Positions 1-6,658 of a DNA stretch of 9,750 nt are shown one piece after another (the first letter of the stretch is position 1; each line of letters starts with the position of its first letter). The stretch lies in the NCBI GenBank assembly GCA_050701635.1, contig JBOGDF010000214.1:1-9750 (forward strand), given 5' to 3'. The notes below the pieces were generated by a model. The model was not told where the DNA came from, did not search any database, and worked only from the letters and a program-made list of their open reading frames with translations. The DNA is from WHSM01 sp050701635 (GTDB lineage Bacteria; Actinomycetota; Actinomycetes; Mycobacteriales; Micromonosporaceae). The translations under genes and the position numbers were made by a program.

Positions 1-24
1 TTCATGTAGTCACGGCTACATGAA
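1..24. repeat. Perfect inverted repeat at the left edge, operator- or terminator-like
   Basis: Arms TTCATGTAG (1-9) and CTACATGAA (16-24) are exact reverse complements around a 6-base spacer. The arms are clearly richer in A/T than the surroundings, which is unusual here. The right arm contains the ATG at 20-22, the first possible start of the NUDIX gene. It may be an operator for a dimeric regulator, or the terminator of a gene to the left. The repeat begins at the window edge, so its full length is unknown. Confidence 0.55.
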
Positions 25-892
25 GGGCCCCATGATCATGCAACGGCGGGCCGATAGGCTGGCCGGCGTGACGATTCCGGCGCGCATACTGCCCGACTGG
101 TTGGTGGAGCAGGCCCGGCGGTTCTACGAGACCGGGCAGCAGCCGGTGGCGCCGCGGCGGGCGGCGACCGTGGTGCTGCTGCGCGACGCCGGCGACGAGG
201 TCGAGGTCTACACCATCCGGCGGGCGACCTCGATGGCGTTCGCGTCCGGGATGCACGCCTTCCCCGGCGGCGCGGTCGACCCACGGGACGCCGACGCGGC
301 GGTGGGCTGGGAGGGGCCGACGCCGGCGCAGTGGGCCGAGCGGCTGGGCCTGGAGGACGAGGCGGCGGCCCGGTCGATGGTGTGCGCGGCGGTACGCGAG
401 ACTTTCGAAGAGTCCGGCGTCCTGCTGGCGGGGCCAAGCAACGACACAGTGGTCGGCGACGTCAGCGGCGCCGACTGGGAGACCGCCCGCCAGGCGCTGG
501 TGGACCGCGAGCTGGCGTTCTCCGACTTCCTCGCCGAGCGGCGGCTGGTGCTGCGCAGCGACCTGCTCGCCGGCTGGGCCCGCTGGATCACCCCGGAGTT
601 CGAACCCCGGCGGTACGACACCTGCTTCTTCCTGGCGGCGCTGCCGGAGGCGCAGCTCACCCGCGACGTCGGCGGCGAGGCCGACGCCGTGGCGTGGGTG
701 AAGCCGTCGGAGGCGGTGACCCGCCACGGGCGGGGCGAGATGGCGATGCTGCCCCCGACGGTGGTGACCCTCGCGGAGCTTTCGGGTGAGGAGTCGGTCG
801 CGGCAGCGCTGCGCGCCGCCGCCGACCGCCCCCTCACCCCGATCACCCCCACCATCACGTTCACCGACGAGGGCGCTCAGCTCACGGTGTGA
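20..892 (+). CDS. NUDIX hydrolase, NUDT19/CoA-diphosphatase-like subgroup
   Basis: A 290-residue cytoplasmic NUDIX protein. Residues 81-84 (FPGG) and 126-133 (RETFEESG) form a Nudix box split by about 40 residues. Such an insertion is known from NUDT19/RP2-like members, some of which cleave CoA or acyl-CoA diphosphates. The REx2EE metal-binding core is intact, so an active Mg-dependent diphosphatase is expected; its substrate cannot be read from sequence. The start is uncertain. ATG 20 lies inside an inverted repeat and has no good ribosome binding site. ATG 38 has AAGGG about 10 bases upstream and would give 284 residues. GTG 68 is also in frame, just before the conserved-looking TIPARILPDW. 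The stop lies 7 bases from the end of the convergent lectin gene. The family call is firm; the subgroup is inferred. Confidence 0.88.
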   Translation: MKGPMIMQRRADRLAGVTIPARILPDWLVEQARRFYETGQQPVAPRRAATVVLLRDAGDEVEVYTIRRATSMAFASGMHAFPGGAVDPRDADAAVGWEGPTPAQWAERLGLEDEAAARSMVCAAVRETFEESGVLLAGPSNDTVVGDVSGADWETARQALVDRELAFSDFLAERRLVLRSDLLAGWARWITPEFEPRRYDTCFFLAALPEAQLTRDVGGEADAVAWVKPSEAVTRHGRGEMAMLPPTVVTLAELSGEESVAAALRAAADRPLTPITPTITFTDEGAQLTV

Positions 893-896
893 GCTG
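878..896. terminator. Perfect 8-bp hairpin at the convergent NUDIX/lectin junction
   Basis: CAGCTCAC (878-885) and GTGAGCTG (889-896) are exact reverse complements around a 3-base loop. The NUDIX stop codon (890-892) lies in the right arm, and the lectin gene ends at 900. The position suits a bidirectional terminator. No T-run follows on either strand, as is common in high-GC actinobacteria. Confidence 0.5.
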
Positions 897-899
897 CCG

Positions 900-1421
900 C
901 TATCCGCGGTACCAGGTGTACTGGCTGCCCAGATACGGCAGGCACCCGTTGCACAGCCGGTCCGGTGGCCTCAGGAACGACCCGAAAGCGACGTTCCTGA
1001 TCTCGAACACGCAGTACTCGGGTCCACACCACTTGTGAATGGCCCACAGCTGGTTGTCCCAGCCGTTGCAGTCCCAGGTCTGCACCCGCCAACGAGCATT
1101 GAGGTCACCGTCGAGACACTTGGACGGTCCGGCCGAACCGCCGGGGGTCCTGATCGTGGTGTAGGTCGTCTCGCCGTTACCGGTCGGCCAGTTCGCCCAC
1201 CACTGCTGGTTGCTCCAGCCGTTGCAGCCCCACATCTGGACCTTGCTGCCGTTGCCGTACCAGGTGTTGCGGTCCGCGTCGAGACAGTAGCCGCTGACGC
1301 TCAGCGTGGTGGGTGACCAGCCGGTGCCGGCGTGCGAGGCCGTCGCGCTGACCCCGATGCCGACGGCGGTGGCGGCGATCAGTGACAGGGCGGCGAGGAG
1401 TCGTACGATCCTTCGTTTCAT
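900..1421 (-). CDS. Secreted ricin B-type (beta-trefoil, CBM13-like) lectin
   Basis: A 173-residue exported protein. Its N-terminus is a classic Sec signal: basic MKRR, a hydrophobic stretch at about 6-26, and a likely cleavage after TASHA (residue 31). The mature part of about 142 residues carries ricin-B repeat marks: CLDAD (46-50) with QQW (72-74), then CLDG (102-105) with QLW (124-126). The last third lacks a QxW motif and looks degenerate. Eight cysteines (46, 66, 102, 118, 132, 137, 157, 160) suggest disulfides, which fits secretion. No catalytic domain is present, so it is a stand-alone carbohydrate-binding protein with unknown ligand. The ATG at 1421 is chosen over an upstream in-frame start at 1490 because it places the signal peptide at the N-terminus and has GGA about 8 bases upstream. 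It follows the pst operon on the same strand, beyond a strong hairpin, so it is probably transcribed separately. Confidence 0.85.
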   Translation of the reverse strand: MKRRIVRLLAALSLIAATAVGIGVSATASHAGTGWSPTTLSVSGYCLDADRNTWYGNGSKVQMWGCNGWSNQQWWANWPTGNGETTYTTIRTPGGSAGPSKCLDGDLNARWRVQTWDCNGWDNQLWAIHKWCGPEYCVFEIRNVAFGSFLRPPDRLCNGCLPYLGSQYTWYRG

Positions 1422-1475
1422 GTGTCTGTCCAATCCCGTGTGGTGCGGTGTGAGCTGGACGGTACGAACGCGACC

Positions 1476-1481
1476 TGTCAA
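1476..1481 (-). promoter_or_regulatory. Candidate -35 element (TTGACA) of the lectin gene
   Basis: The minus strand reads TTGACA, a perfect consensus -35, 55 bases upstream of the lectin start. No good -10 hexamer lies at 16-18 bases; TACCGT is only 11 bases downstream. The element overlaps an arm of an inverted repeat TGTCA-N17-TGACA (1476-1502) that could be an operator. The hexamer is seen directly; its role is inferred. Confidence 0.3.
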
Positions 1482-1531
1482 CCCGCTCACAGTCCGCTGA
1501 CACCCCAGCGGGCTGCGGTGTGGACGCGAAA

Positions 1532-1561
1532 GCCCGGATCCGACGGGCGTCGGATCCGGGC
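1532..1561 (-). terminator. Terminator hairpin of the pst operon
   Basis: Positions 1532-1545 and 1548-1561 are perfect 14-base reverse complements (arm starts GCCCGGATCC) with two bases between them, so the real loop would take in a few more. It begins 25 bases after the pstB stop on the minus strand and is followed by CTTTCG, a short T-run. This is the strongest hairpin in the window and should separate pst transcription from the co-oriented lectin gene. Confidence 0.8.
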
Positions 1562-1586
1562 CTTGGCGTACCAGCGAAATGGGGTT

Positions 1587-2519
1587 CTAGCCGAAGCGGC
1601 CGGTGATGTAGTCCTCGGTCTGCTTCTGGGCCGGGTTGCTGAAGATCTTCTGGGTCTGGTCGAACTCGACCAGCTTGCCGTGCCGCTCGCCCTGCTCGTC
1701 GACCTCGGCGGTGAAGAAGGCGGTACGGTCGCTGACCCGCGCCGCCTGCTGCATGTTGTGGGTGACGATCACGATGGTGTACTGCTTCGCCAGCTCCGCC
1801 ATCAGGTCTTCGATCTTGGTGGTGGCGATCGGGTCCAGCGCCGAGCACGGCTCGTCCATCAGGATCACCTCCGGCTTCACCGCGATGGTACGAGCGATGC
1901 ACAGCCGCTGCTGCTGGCCGCCCGAGAGCGCCAGCGCGCTCTTCCGCAGCTGGTCCTTGACCTCGTCCCAGAGGGCGGCTCCGGTGAGCGCCTCCTCGAC
2001 CAGGTCGTCCATGTTGGACACCTTCATGCCGGTGACCCGCGGCCCGTACGCGATGTTGTCGTAGATCGACTTCGGGAACGGGTTCGGCTTCTGGAAGACC
2101 ATGCCGATCCGGCGGCGTACCTCGATCGGATCCACGCCATTGGCATAGAGATCCTGGCCGTGGTAGCTGACCGTGCCGGTGACGCGGGCGCCGGGGATCA
2201 GGTCGTTCATCCGGTTCAGCGAGCGCAGCACCGTGCTCTTGCCGCAGCCAGACGGCCCGATCATGGCGGTGATCCGGTTCTGCCCGATGGTCAGATCCAC
2301 GTTGCGTACGGCCTGGTAGGGGCCGTAGTAGCAGCTCACGTCACGCAGCTCGAGCACCGATGCCGCAGGCGCCACGTGCAGGTCCTCCGGGGTGGGGTGT
2401 TGGTGAGTCGCGGTGATGTGGATCCCGGGCGCAGCGTCCGACGCCGCACCTGGCACACCCAGGCGGCCCAACGTCGTCTCAGACATGTCGTCGTCCACTC
2501 TCGTCATGCTTCCATTCAC
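1587..2519 (-). CDS. pstB: Phosphate ABC transporter ATP-binding protein PstB
   Basis: The ATPase that powers the PstSCAB high-affinity phosphate importer on the inner face of the membrane. In 310-residue numbering the ABC motifs are complete: Walker A GPSGCGKST (88-96), Q-loop VFQKPNPFP (141-149, typical of PstB), signature LSGGQQQR (198-205), Walker B VILMDEP (218-224) with catalytic Glu223, and H-loop His254. The ABC core starts near residue 55 (SVLELRDVSCYYG). PstB proteins are usually about 250-260 residues, so some 50 residues form an unusual N-terminal extension. Shorter in-frame ATG starts exist at 2507 and 2486. The 2486 start has GAGAG/GGA upstream and may be the real one, leaving an extension of about 40 residues. 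It is last in the pstS-C-A-B operon, 20 bases after pstA. No phoU follows. Confidence 0.96.
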   Translation of the reverse strand: MNGSMTRVDDDMSETTLGRLGVPGAASDAAPGIHITATHQHPTPEDLHVAPAASVLELRDVSCYYGPYQAVRNVDLTIGQNRITAMIGPSGCGKSTVLRSLNRMNDLIPGARVTGTVSYHGQDLYANGVDPIEVRRRIGMVFQKPNPFPKSIYDNIAYGPRVTGMKVSNMDDLVEEALTGAALWDEVKDQLRKSALALSGGQQQRLCIARTIAVKPEVILMDEPCSALDPIATTKIEDLMAELAKQYTIVIVTHNMQQAARVSDRTAFFTAEVDEQGERHGKLVEFDQTQKIFSNPAQKQTEDYITGRFG

Positions 2520-2539
2520 TTGATTGGCCCCCGCAACCC

Positions 2540-3454
2540 TTACCAGCGCTTCGTGAACGTGTTACGGATGATGATCGCGACCGAGTTCATCACCAGCAGG
2601 ATCGCCAGCAGGATCACGATCGCCGCCCAACCGATCTCGTTGAACTCGGCGTGTGCGCTCCGAATCAGGTTGTAGATCTGAATCGGAAGCACGGTGTACG
2701 AGCTGTCGATGCCGTCCGGGTTGAACTTGATGAACGTGACCGCACCGAGCAGCAGCAGCGGTGCCGCCTCGCCGATGGCGCGGGAGAGCGCCAGGATCGA
2801 ACCGGTCGCCATGCCCGGAATCGCCGAGGGCAGCACCTGCCGCCAGGTGGTCTGCCACTTGGTGGCGCCCAGGGCGTACGACGCCTGCCGGATCGACTGG
2901 GGCACCGCGCGGATGGCTTCCCGGGTGGCGATGATGACCACCGGCAGCACCAACAGGGAGAGCACGATCGCGCCGGTGATCACGCTGAACCCGAGCCCGA
3001 GTGCACGGGCGATGATGCCCAGCCCCAGGATGCCGAAGACGATCGACGGTACGCCGGCGAGGTTCTGGATGTTCAGCTCGAGCAGCCGGTTGTACCACTT
3101 GGTGTTGTCGGCGTACTCCTCGAGGTAGATCGCGGCGAGCACCCCCGTCGGCAGGCAGATCACCGCGGTCAGCGAGATAACCCAGAGCGTGCCCATGATC
3201 GCGGACTGGACACCGGATTCGTCGGCGCGGGACTTGATGCCCTTCGGCATGTTCTCCCAGAGCCGGGAGTCGAGCCGGCTCCATCCCTTGTAGACCGCGT
3301 AGCTGATCAGGATGACCAGGAACGCGAATCCGATCAGCAGGCAGAGTTGCAGCGCCAGCTTGAACAGCAGCTCGCCCGGACGGAAGCGCCGGTTGGTGAG
3401 CGTACGCGCGATCTCCTCCGAGCTCTCGGGCCGAGGCGGAGCAACGACGCTCAT
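2540..3454 (-). CDS. pstA: Phosphate ABC transporter permease PstA
   Basis: One of the two membrane subunits of the phosphate importer, pairing with PstC to form the channel. The 304 residues have a short cytoplasmic N-terminus and about six hydrophobic segments (roughly 30-54, 87-110, 132-150, 157-176, 212-240, 276-298). The cytoplasmic EAA loop at 179-214 (begins EAIRAVPQSI, ends QVLPSAIPG) is the contact site for PstB. The sequence LEEYADN followed by NLAGVPSIVFGILGLG is characteristic of PstA. The ATG overlaps the pstC stop by four bases (ATGA), and GGAGG sits 7 bases upstream inside pstC, so translation is probably coupled. Length and motifs are normal for the family. Confidence 0.96.
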   Translation of the reverse strand: MSVVAPPRPESSEEIARTLTNRRFRPGELLFKLALQLCLLIGFAFLVILISYAVYKGWSRLDSRLWENMPKGIKSRADESGVQSAIMGTLWVISLTAVICLPTGVLAAIYLEEYADNTKWYNRLLELNIQNLAGVPSIVFGILGLGIIARALGLGFSVITGAIVLSLLVLPVVIIATREAIRAVPQSIRQASYALGATKWQTTWRQVLPSAIPGMATGSILALSRAIGEAAPLLLLGAVTFIKFNPDGIDSSYTVLPIQIYNLIRSAHAEFNEIGWAAIVILLAILLVMNSVAIIIRNTFTKRW

Positions 3455-4407
3455 TCGTACACCTCCCGGAACTTGCGCACCATCCGGATGCTGAGTGCGT
3501 TCAGCAGGAACGTCATGACGAACAACGCCGCGCCGATCGCGAAGATGGTCCGGTAGTCGAACGAGTTGACCGGCACGTCACCCTGACCCGCCTGCGCGAT
3601 GTAGCCGGTCATCGTCAGTGCGCCGTAGATCGGGTTGATCTCGACGTGGTCCGAGGTGGCGCCGGCGGCGATGGTGACGATCATGGTTTCGCCGATCGCG
3701 CGGGAGATGCCGAGCACCACGGCGGCGATGATCCCCGACATGGCTGCGGGCACCACCACCCGGGTGGAGACCTGCATCTTCGACGAGGACAGCGCGTACG
3801 CGCCTTCCCGGAGGCTGCGCGGCACCGCGGTCATCGCGTCCTCGGCGAGGCTGGCGACGGTCGGCACGATCATGATGCCCATCGCGATGCCCGCGATCAG
3901 CATGTTCTGGAACGCCGGCCGGGTGGTGCCCGGCCAGTACGCCTGCAGCAGCGGGCTGAACGCGGCGAGCGCGAAGGCCCCGTACACCACGGTCGGTACG
4001 CCGGCGAGGATCTCCAGGACCGGCTTGAGCGCCTTGCGGGTCCGCGAGGACGCGTACTCGCTGAGGTAGGTGGCCGAGCCGAGACCGAGCGGCACCGAGA
4101 TGACGACCGCGATCAGGGTGACCACCAGCGTGGCCGCCAGCAGCGGCAGCACGCCGTAGTCGGGGTTGTGGAACAGCGGGGTCCACGCGGTGCCGGTGAA
4201 GAACTCGCCGAAGCTGACCTTGGCGAAGAACTCGACGGTGGGTTCGGCGACCGCGACCACGATGCCGATGGTGGTCGCGATCGACACGACCGCCGCCGCG
4301 ACCAGTACCGCCTCGACCAGGCGCTCGCCCGGACGCGGGCGCCCCCGCCACCACGGCCGTGCGGCCGGGGTGGCGGGGGAACCTGGTGTCTGTTGGATCT
4401 GTGTCAC
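3451..4407 (-). CDS. pstC: Phosphate ABC transporter permease PstC
   Basis: Second membrane subunit of the phosphate importer. The 318 residues show a proline- and arginine-rich cytoplasmic tail (1-28), then about six hydrophobic segments (roughly 30-54, 86-112, 133-153, 166-187, 219-247, 287-308). The EAA loop lies at 189-225 (AMTAVPRSLREGAYAL, then VVVPAAMSG). The stretches SEYAS, ILAGVPTVVYG and SRAIGETM are typical of PstC. The start is GTG, 21 bases downstream of the pstS stop, with only weak Shine-Dalgarno-like bases. The last codons overlap pstA by four bases. It is the second gene of the operon and should be co-expressed with pstS under phosphate starvation. Confidence 0.96.
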   Translation of the reverse strand: MTQIQQTPGSPATPAARPWWRGRPRPGERLVEAVLVAAAVVSIATTIGIVVAVAEPTVEFFAKVSFGEFFTGTAWTPLFHNPDYGVLPLLAATLVVTLIAVVISVPLGLGSATYLSEYASSRTRKALKPVLEILAGVPTVVYGAFALAAFSPLLQAYWPGTTRPAFQNMLIAGIAMGIMIVPTVASLAEDAMTAVPRSLREGAYALSSSKMQVSTRVVVPAAMSGIIAAVVLGISRAIGETMIVTIAAGATSDHVEINPIYGALTMTGYIAQAGQGDVPVNSFDYRTIFAIGAALFVMTFLLNALSIRMVRKFREVYE

Positions 4408-4428
4408 TTCAGTGATCCGTCAGCCTTC

Positions 4429-5388
4429 TCAGAGCTTGCCGAACTCGCCGGCGAGGGTCTTCTTCTGCTCCTCGGTGAGCGAGATGAACCTCGCCTCCTT
4501 GACGATGTCGTCGATGCTCTCGACGTAGAACTTCACGAAGTCCTTCACCTCGGCGCGCTCGACCGACTTCTTGCTGACGTAGATGAACAGCGGGCGGGAC
4601 AGCGGCTTGTACGTGCCGTCCTGCGCGGTCGCCGCGCTCGGCTCCACACACCCGTCGCCGCCGTCGATCTTCACGGCCTTGAGCTTGTCGGCGTTCTCCT
4701 CGAAGTACGTGAAGCCGAAGTAGCCCAGCGCACCCTTCGTGCCGGCGACGCCGGTGACGAGCACGTTGTCGTCCTCGGACGCCTCGTAGTCCTTGCGGCT
4801 GGCGCCCTTCTCACCGTTGATCTCCTCGGTGAAGTACTCAAAGGTGCCGGAGTCGGTGCCCGCGCCGTACAGCTTCAGCGGCTCGTTCGGGAACTTCGGG
4901 TCGATCTCGTTCCAGTTCTTGACCTTGGAGTCGGGGCCCCAGATCTTCTTGAGCTGCTCAACGGTAAGGCAGTCGACCCAGTCGTTGTCCTTGTGGACCA
5001 CGACGCTCAGCGCGTCGTTCGCGACCAGCAGCTCGGTGTACTCGACACCGGCCTTCTCGCACGCTGCCTTCTCTTCGTCCTTGATCGGACGCGAGGCGTC
5101 GGAGATGTCGGTCTCGCCGGCGCAGAACTTCTCGAAGCCGCCGCCGGTGCCTGACGTACCCACGCCGACCTTGACCTTCGGCTGCTCGTCGGAGTAGAGC
5201 TCTGCGGCGGCCTCGCTCAGCGGCGCCACGGTGCTGGAGCCGTCGATCTTGACCGAGCCGGACAGCTCCTTCTCGTCGCCGGAGCCGTTGCCTCCGGCCG
5301 GGTTGGACGAACACCCCGTGAGCGCAAGCGCGACCAGTGCGGCGCCGGCGACTGCCTGCCGGGCCAGAACGTTCCGCTTCACCTTCAC
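4429..5388 (-). CDS. pstS: Phosphate-binding lipoprotein PstS
   Basis: The substrate-binding lipoprotein that captures phosphate outside the membrane and hands it to PstC/PstA. The 319-residue product has a signal peptide (basic VKVKR, then a hydrophobic stretch) ending in lipobox LTGC, with Cys26 as the lipidated residue, followed by a flexible Gly/Ser/Asn linker. Phosphate-site motifs are clear: GSSTVAPLSE (50-59), GTSGTGGGF (78-86), DISDASRPI (94-102) and GTDSGTFEYF (177-186). The GTG at 5388 is chosen because AGAGAGG lies 5 bases upstream and it gives a normal lipoprotein signal. An in-frame ATG at 5481 would add 31 residues without signal character and run almost into the PHO box. First gene of the pst operon; the leader carries PHO-box and palindrome elements. 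Confidence 0.96.
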   Translation of the reverse strand: MKVKRNVLARQAVAGAALVALALTGCSSNPAGGNGSGDEKELSGSVKIDGSSTVAPLSEAAAELYSDEQPKVKVGVGTSGTGGGFEKFCAGETDISDASRPIKDEEKAACEKAGVEYTELLVANDALSVVVHKDNDWVDCLTVEQLKKIWGPDSKVKNWNEIDPKFPNEPLKLYGAGTDSGTFEYFTEEINGEKGASRKDYEASEDDNVLVTGVAGTKGALGYFGFTYFEENADKLKAVKIDGGDGCVEPSAATAQDGTYKPLSRPLFIYVSKKSVERAEVKDFVKFYVESIDDIVKEARFISLTEEQKKTLAGEFGKL

Positions 5389-5404
5389 AGTTGCCTCTCT
5401 TGTG

Positions 5405-5420
5405 AGCCGGTCGACCGGCT
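5405..5420. repeat. 16-bp perfect palindrome in the pstS leader
   Basis: AGCCGGTCGACCGGCT is a perfect palindrome. It ends 16 bases upstream of the pstS start and abuts the AGAGAGG ribosome binding site. In RNA it could fold as a 6-bp stem with a TCGA loop next to the site; in DNA it could be an operator. The function is unknown; the symmetry is seen directly. Confidence 0.5.
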
Positions 5421-5486
5421 GCTGCTGGACGTATCTCTTCTGTCTCGTCCTGGACGCTAGGGATGGCAGGTTGCGCGGCACCCGGG

Positions 5487-5508
5487 AGTGGATGAACGGA
5501 GAGTGAAC
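5487..5508 (-). promoter_or_regulatory. PHO box (PhoP operator) upstream of pstS
   Basis: On the minus strand two adjacent 11-base direct repeats read GTTCACTCTCC (5508-5498) and GTTCATCCACT (5497-5487). This matches the actinobacterial PHO box architecture: tandem 11-mers starting GTTCA, bound by the response regulator PhoP. It lies about 100 bases upstream of the pstS start codon. A loose -10 (TAGCGT, 5459-5454) lies 27 bases downstream; the promoter itself is uncertain. Predicts induction of the operon by phosphate limitation. Confidence 0.8.
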
Positions 5509-5556
5509 TCGCCGCCGTGGTCAGTTGACGTGCCGCCGAGAGTGAGATGGCCGTCA

Positions 5557-5582
5557 CGTGAACGCGGGTACCTCAGGTGAAC
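5557..5582 (-). promoter_or_regulatory. Additional GTTCAC half-sites, possible secondary PHO box
   Basis: On the minus strand GTTCACC (5582-5576) and GTTCACG (5563-5557) begin 19 bases apart, upstream of the main PHO box. Spacing is off the 11/22-base register of a canonical box, so binding would be weaker or need a different arrangement. TCACGTGA (5554-5561) is also an 8-bp palindrome. Confidence 0.4.
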
Positions 5583-5603
5583 GGGAGTGATGGCGACGCA
5601 GAA

Positions 5604-5634
5604 ACGCGCGCCGCCCGGGGTGGGCGACGCGCGT
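5604..5634 (-). terminator. nadA terminator hairpin
   Basis: Positions 5604-5616 and 5622-5634 pair over 13 bp with a single C-A mismatch (5611/5627) and a 5-base loop. It begins 17 bases after the nadA stop on the minus strand, and TTTC follows the 3' arm. It separates nadA from the PHO-regulated pst operon. Confidence 0.75.
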
Positions 5635-5651
5635 ACCGGTATGCGGAGGGG

Positions 5652-6641
5652 CTATTCGCCGCCGCGGGACGGGTTGCCGATGGCGATCATGCGCTCCACG
5701 GAGCTGCGCGCGCGTACCAGAATGTCATCACTGACGGTGACTTCGGCATAGCCGTCACGCAGCGAGCGCAGCAGCTTCGCCGGGGTGATCATCTTCATGT
5801 AGCGGCAGGAGGCGCGGTCGTTGACCGGCAGGAACTCCACTCCGGCCTTCGCGGCGCGCAGCTGGTGCAGCATCCCGATCTCGGTGGCGACCAGCACCTT
5901 CTTCGCGGTGGTGTTGCGGGCCGCCTCGACCATGCCGCCGGTGGAGAGCACCTTCACCCGCTCCGCCGGCACGACGCCTTCGCCGGCCAGGTAGAGCGCC
6001 GAGGTGGCGCAGCCGCACTCGGGGTGGATGAACAGGTCGGCGTCCGGCTCGGCGGCCACCCGCGCGGCGAGCGTGGCCCCGTCGATTCCGGCGTGTACGT
6101 GGCACTCGCCGGCCCAGATGTGCATGTTCTTGCGCCCGGTGACCCGCTTGACGTGGGCGCCGAGGAACTGGTCGGGCAGGAACAGGATCTCCCGGTCCTC
6201 CGGGATCGAGCGGACCACGTCGGCGGCGTTGGAGCTGGTGCAGCAGATGTCGGTCTGGGCCTTGATCTCGGCGGTGGTGTTCACGTACGCCACCACGGCG
6301 GCGCCGGGGTGCTCGGCCTTCCAGGAGCGCAGCTGGTCGGCGGTGATGCTGTCGGCCAGCGAGCAGCCGGCGTCCGGGTCGGGGATCAGCACCGTCTTGT
6401 CCGGCGCCAGGATCTTCGCGGTCTCGGCCATGAAGTGCACCCCGCAGAACACGATCGTGCTCTGCTCGGCGGTGGCGGCGATCCGGGACAGCGCCAGCGA
6501 GTCGCCGACGTGGTGGGCGACGTCCTGGATCTCGGGCACCTGGTAGTTGTGCGCCAGGATCACCGCGTCCTTCTCGGCGGCGAGCGCGTGGACCTGCTCC
6601 GCCCAGTCAAGGGGGAGCTCGGTCGTCAGAGTCTGGGTCAC
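5652..6641 (-). CDS. nadA: Quinolinate synthase NadA
   Basis: A [4Fe-4S] enzyme that condenses iminoaspartate with dihydroxyacetone phosphate to quinolinate, the second step of de novo NAD synthesis. The 329 residues carry the substrate motif AHNYQ (30-34) and three expected cluster cysteines: Cys93 (DAGCSLAD), Cys180 (AGECHVH) and Cys279 (ASCRYM). The 87-residue gap between the first two matches other NadA proteins. Other family stretches are GVHFMAETAK, HPECGC and STGGM. The start is GTG with GGAGG 5 bases upstream. It is followed by its own terminator and not by nadB or nadC, which often sit beside nadA in actinobacteria. It is divergent from an NrtR-like regulator across 58 bp, suggesting direct control by NAD status. 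Confidence 0.97.
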   Translation of the reverse strand: MTQTLTTELPLDWAEQVHALAAEKDAVILAHNYQVPEIQDVAHHVGDSLALSRIAATAEQSTIVFCGVHFMAETAKILAPDKTVLIPDPDAGCSLADSITADQLRSWKAEHPGAAVVAYVNTTAEIKAQTDICCTSSNAADVVRSIPEDREILFLPDQFLGAHVKRVTGRKNMHIWAGECHVHAGIDGATLAARVAAEPDADLFIHPECGCATSALYLAGEGVVPAERVKVLSTGGMVEAARNTTAKKVLVATEIGMLHQLRAAKAGVEFLPVNDRASCRYMKMITPAKLLRSLRDGYAEVTVSDDILVRARSSVERMIAIGNPSRGGE

Positions 6642-6658
6642 CGCCGCCTCCGGGAGGG

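Noticed and set aside
1422..1490. Upstream extension of the lectin gene to an ATG at 1490
   Set aside because: It would bury the signal peptide 23 residues inside the protein and overlap the candidate -35 element.
1422..2675. Plus-strand open frame of 417 codons opposite pstB
   Set aside because: Antisense shadow of pstB caused by high GC; no recognisable motif and it crosses the pst terminator.
3646..5154. Long plus-strand open frame of 502 codons opposite pstC and pstS
   Set aside because: It mirrors two well-supported genes on the minus strand; composition is Arg/Gly/Asp/His-rich antisense sequence with no domain.
5389..5481. Upstream extension of pstS to an ATG at 5481
   Set aside because: It would displace the lipoprotein signal from the N-terminus and put the start next to the PHO box; the GTG at 5388 has a good ribosome binding site.
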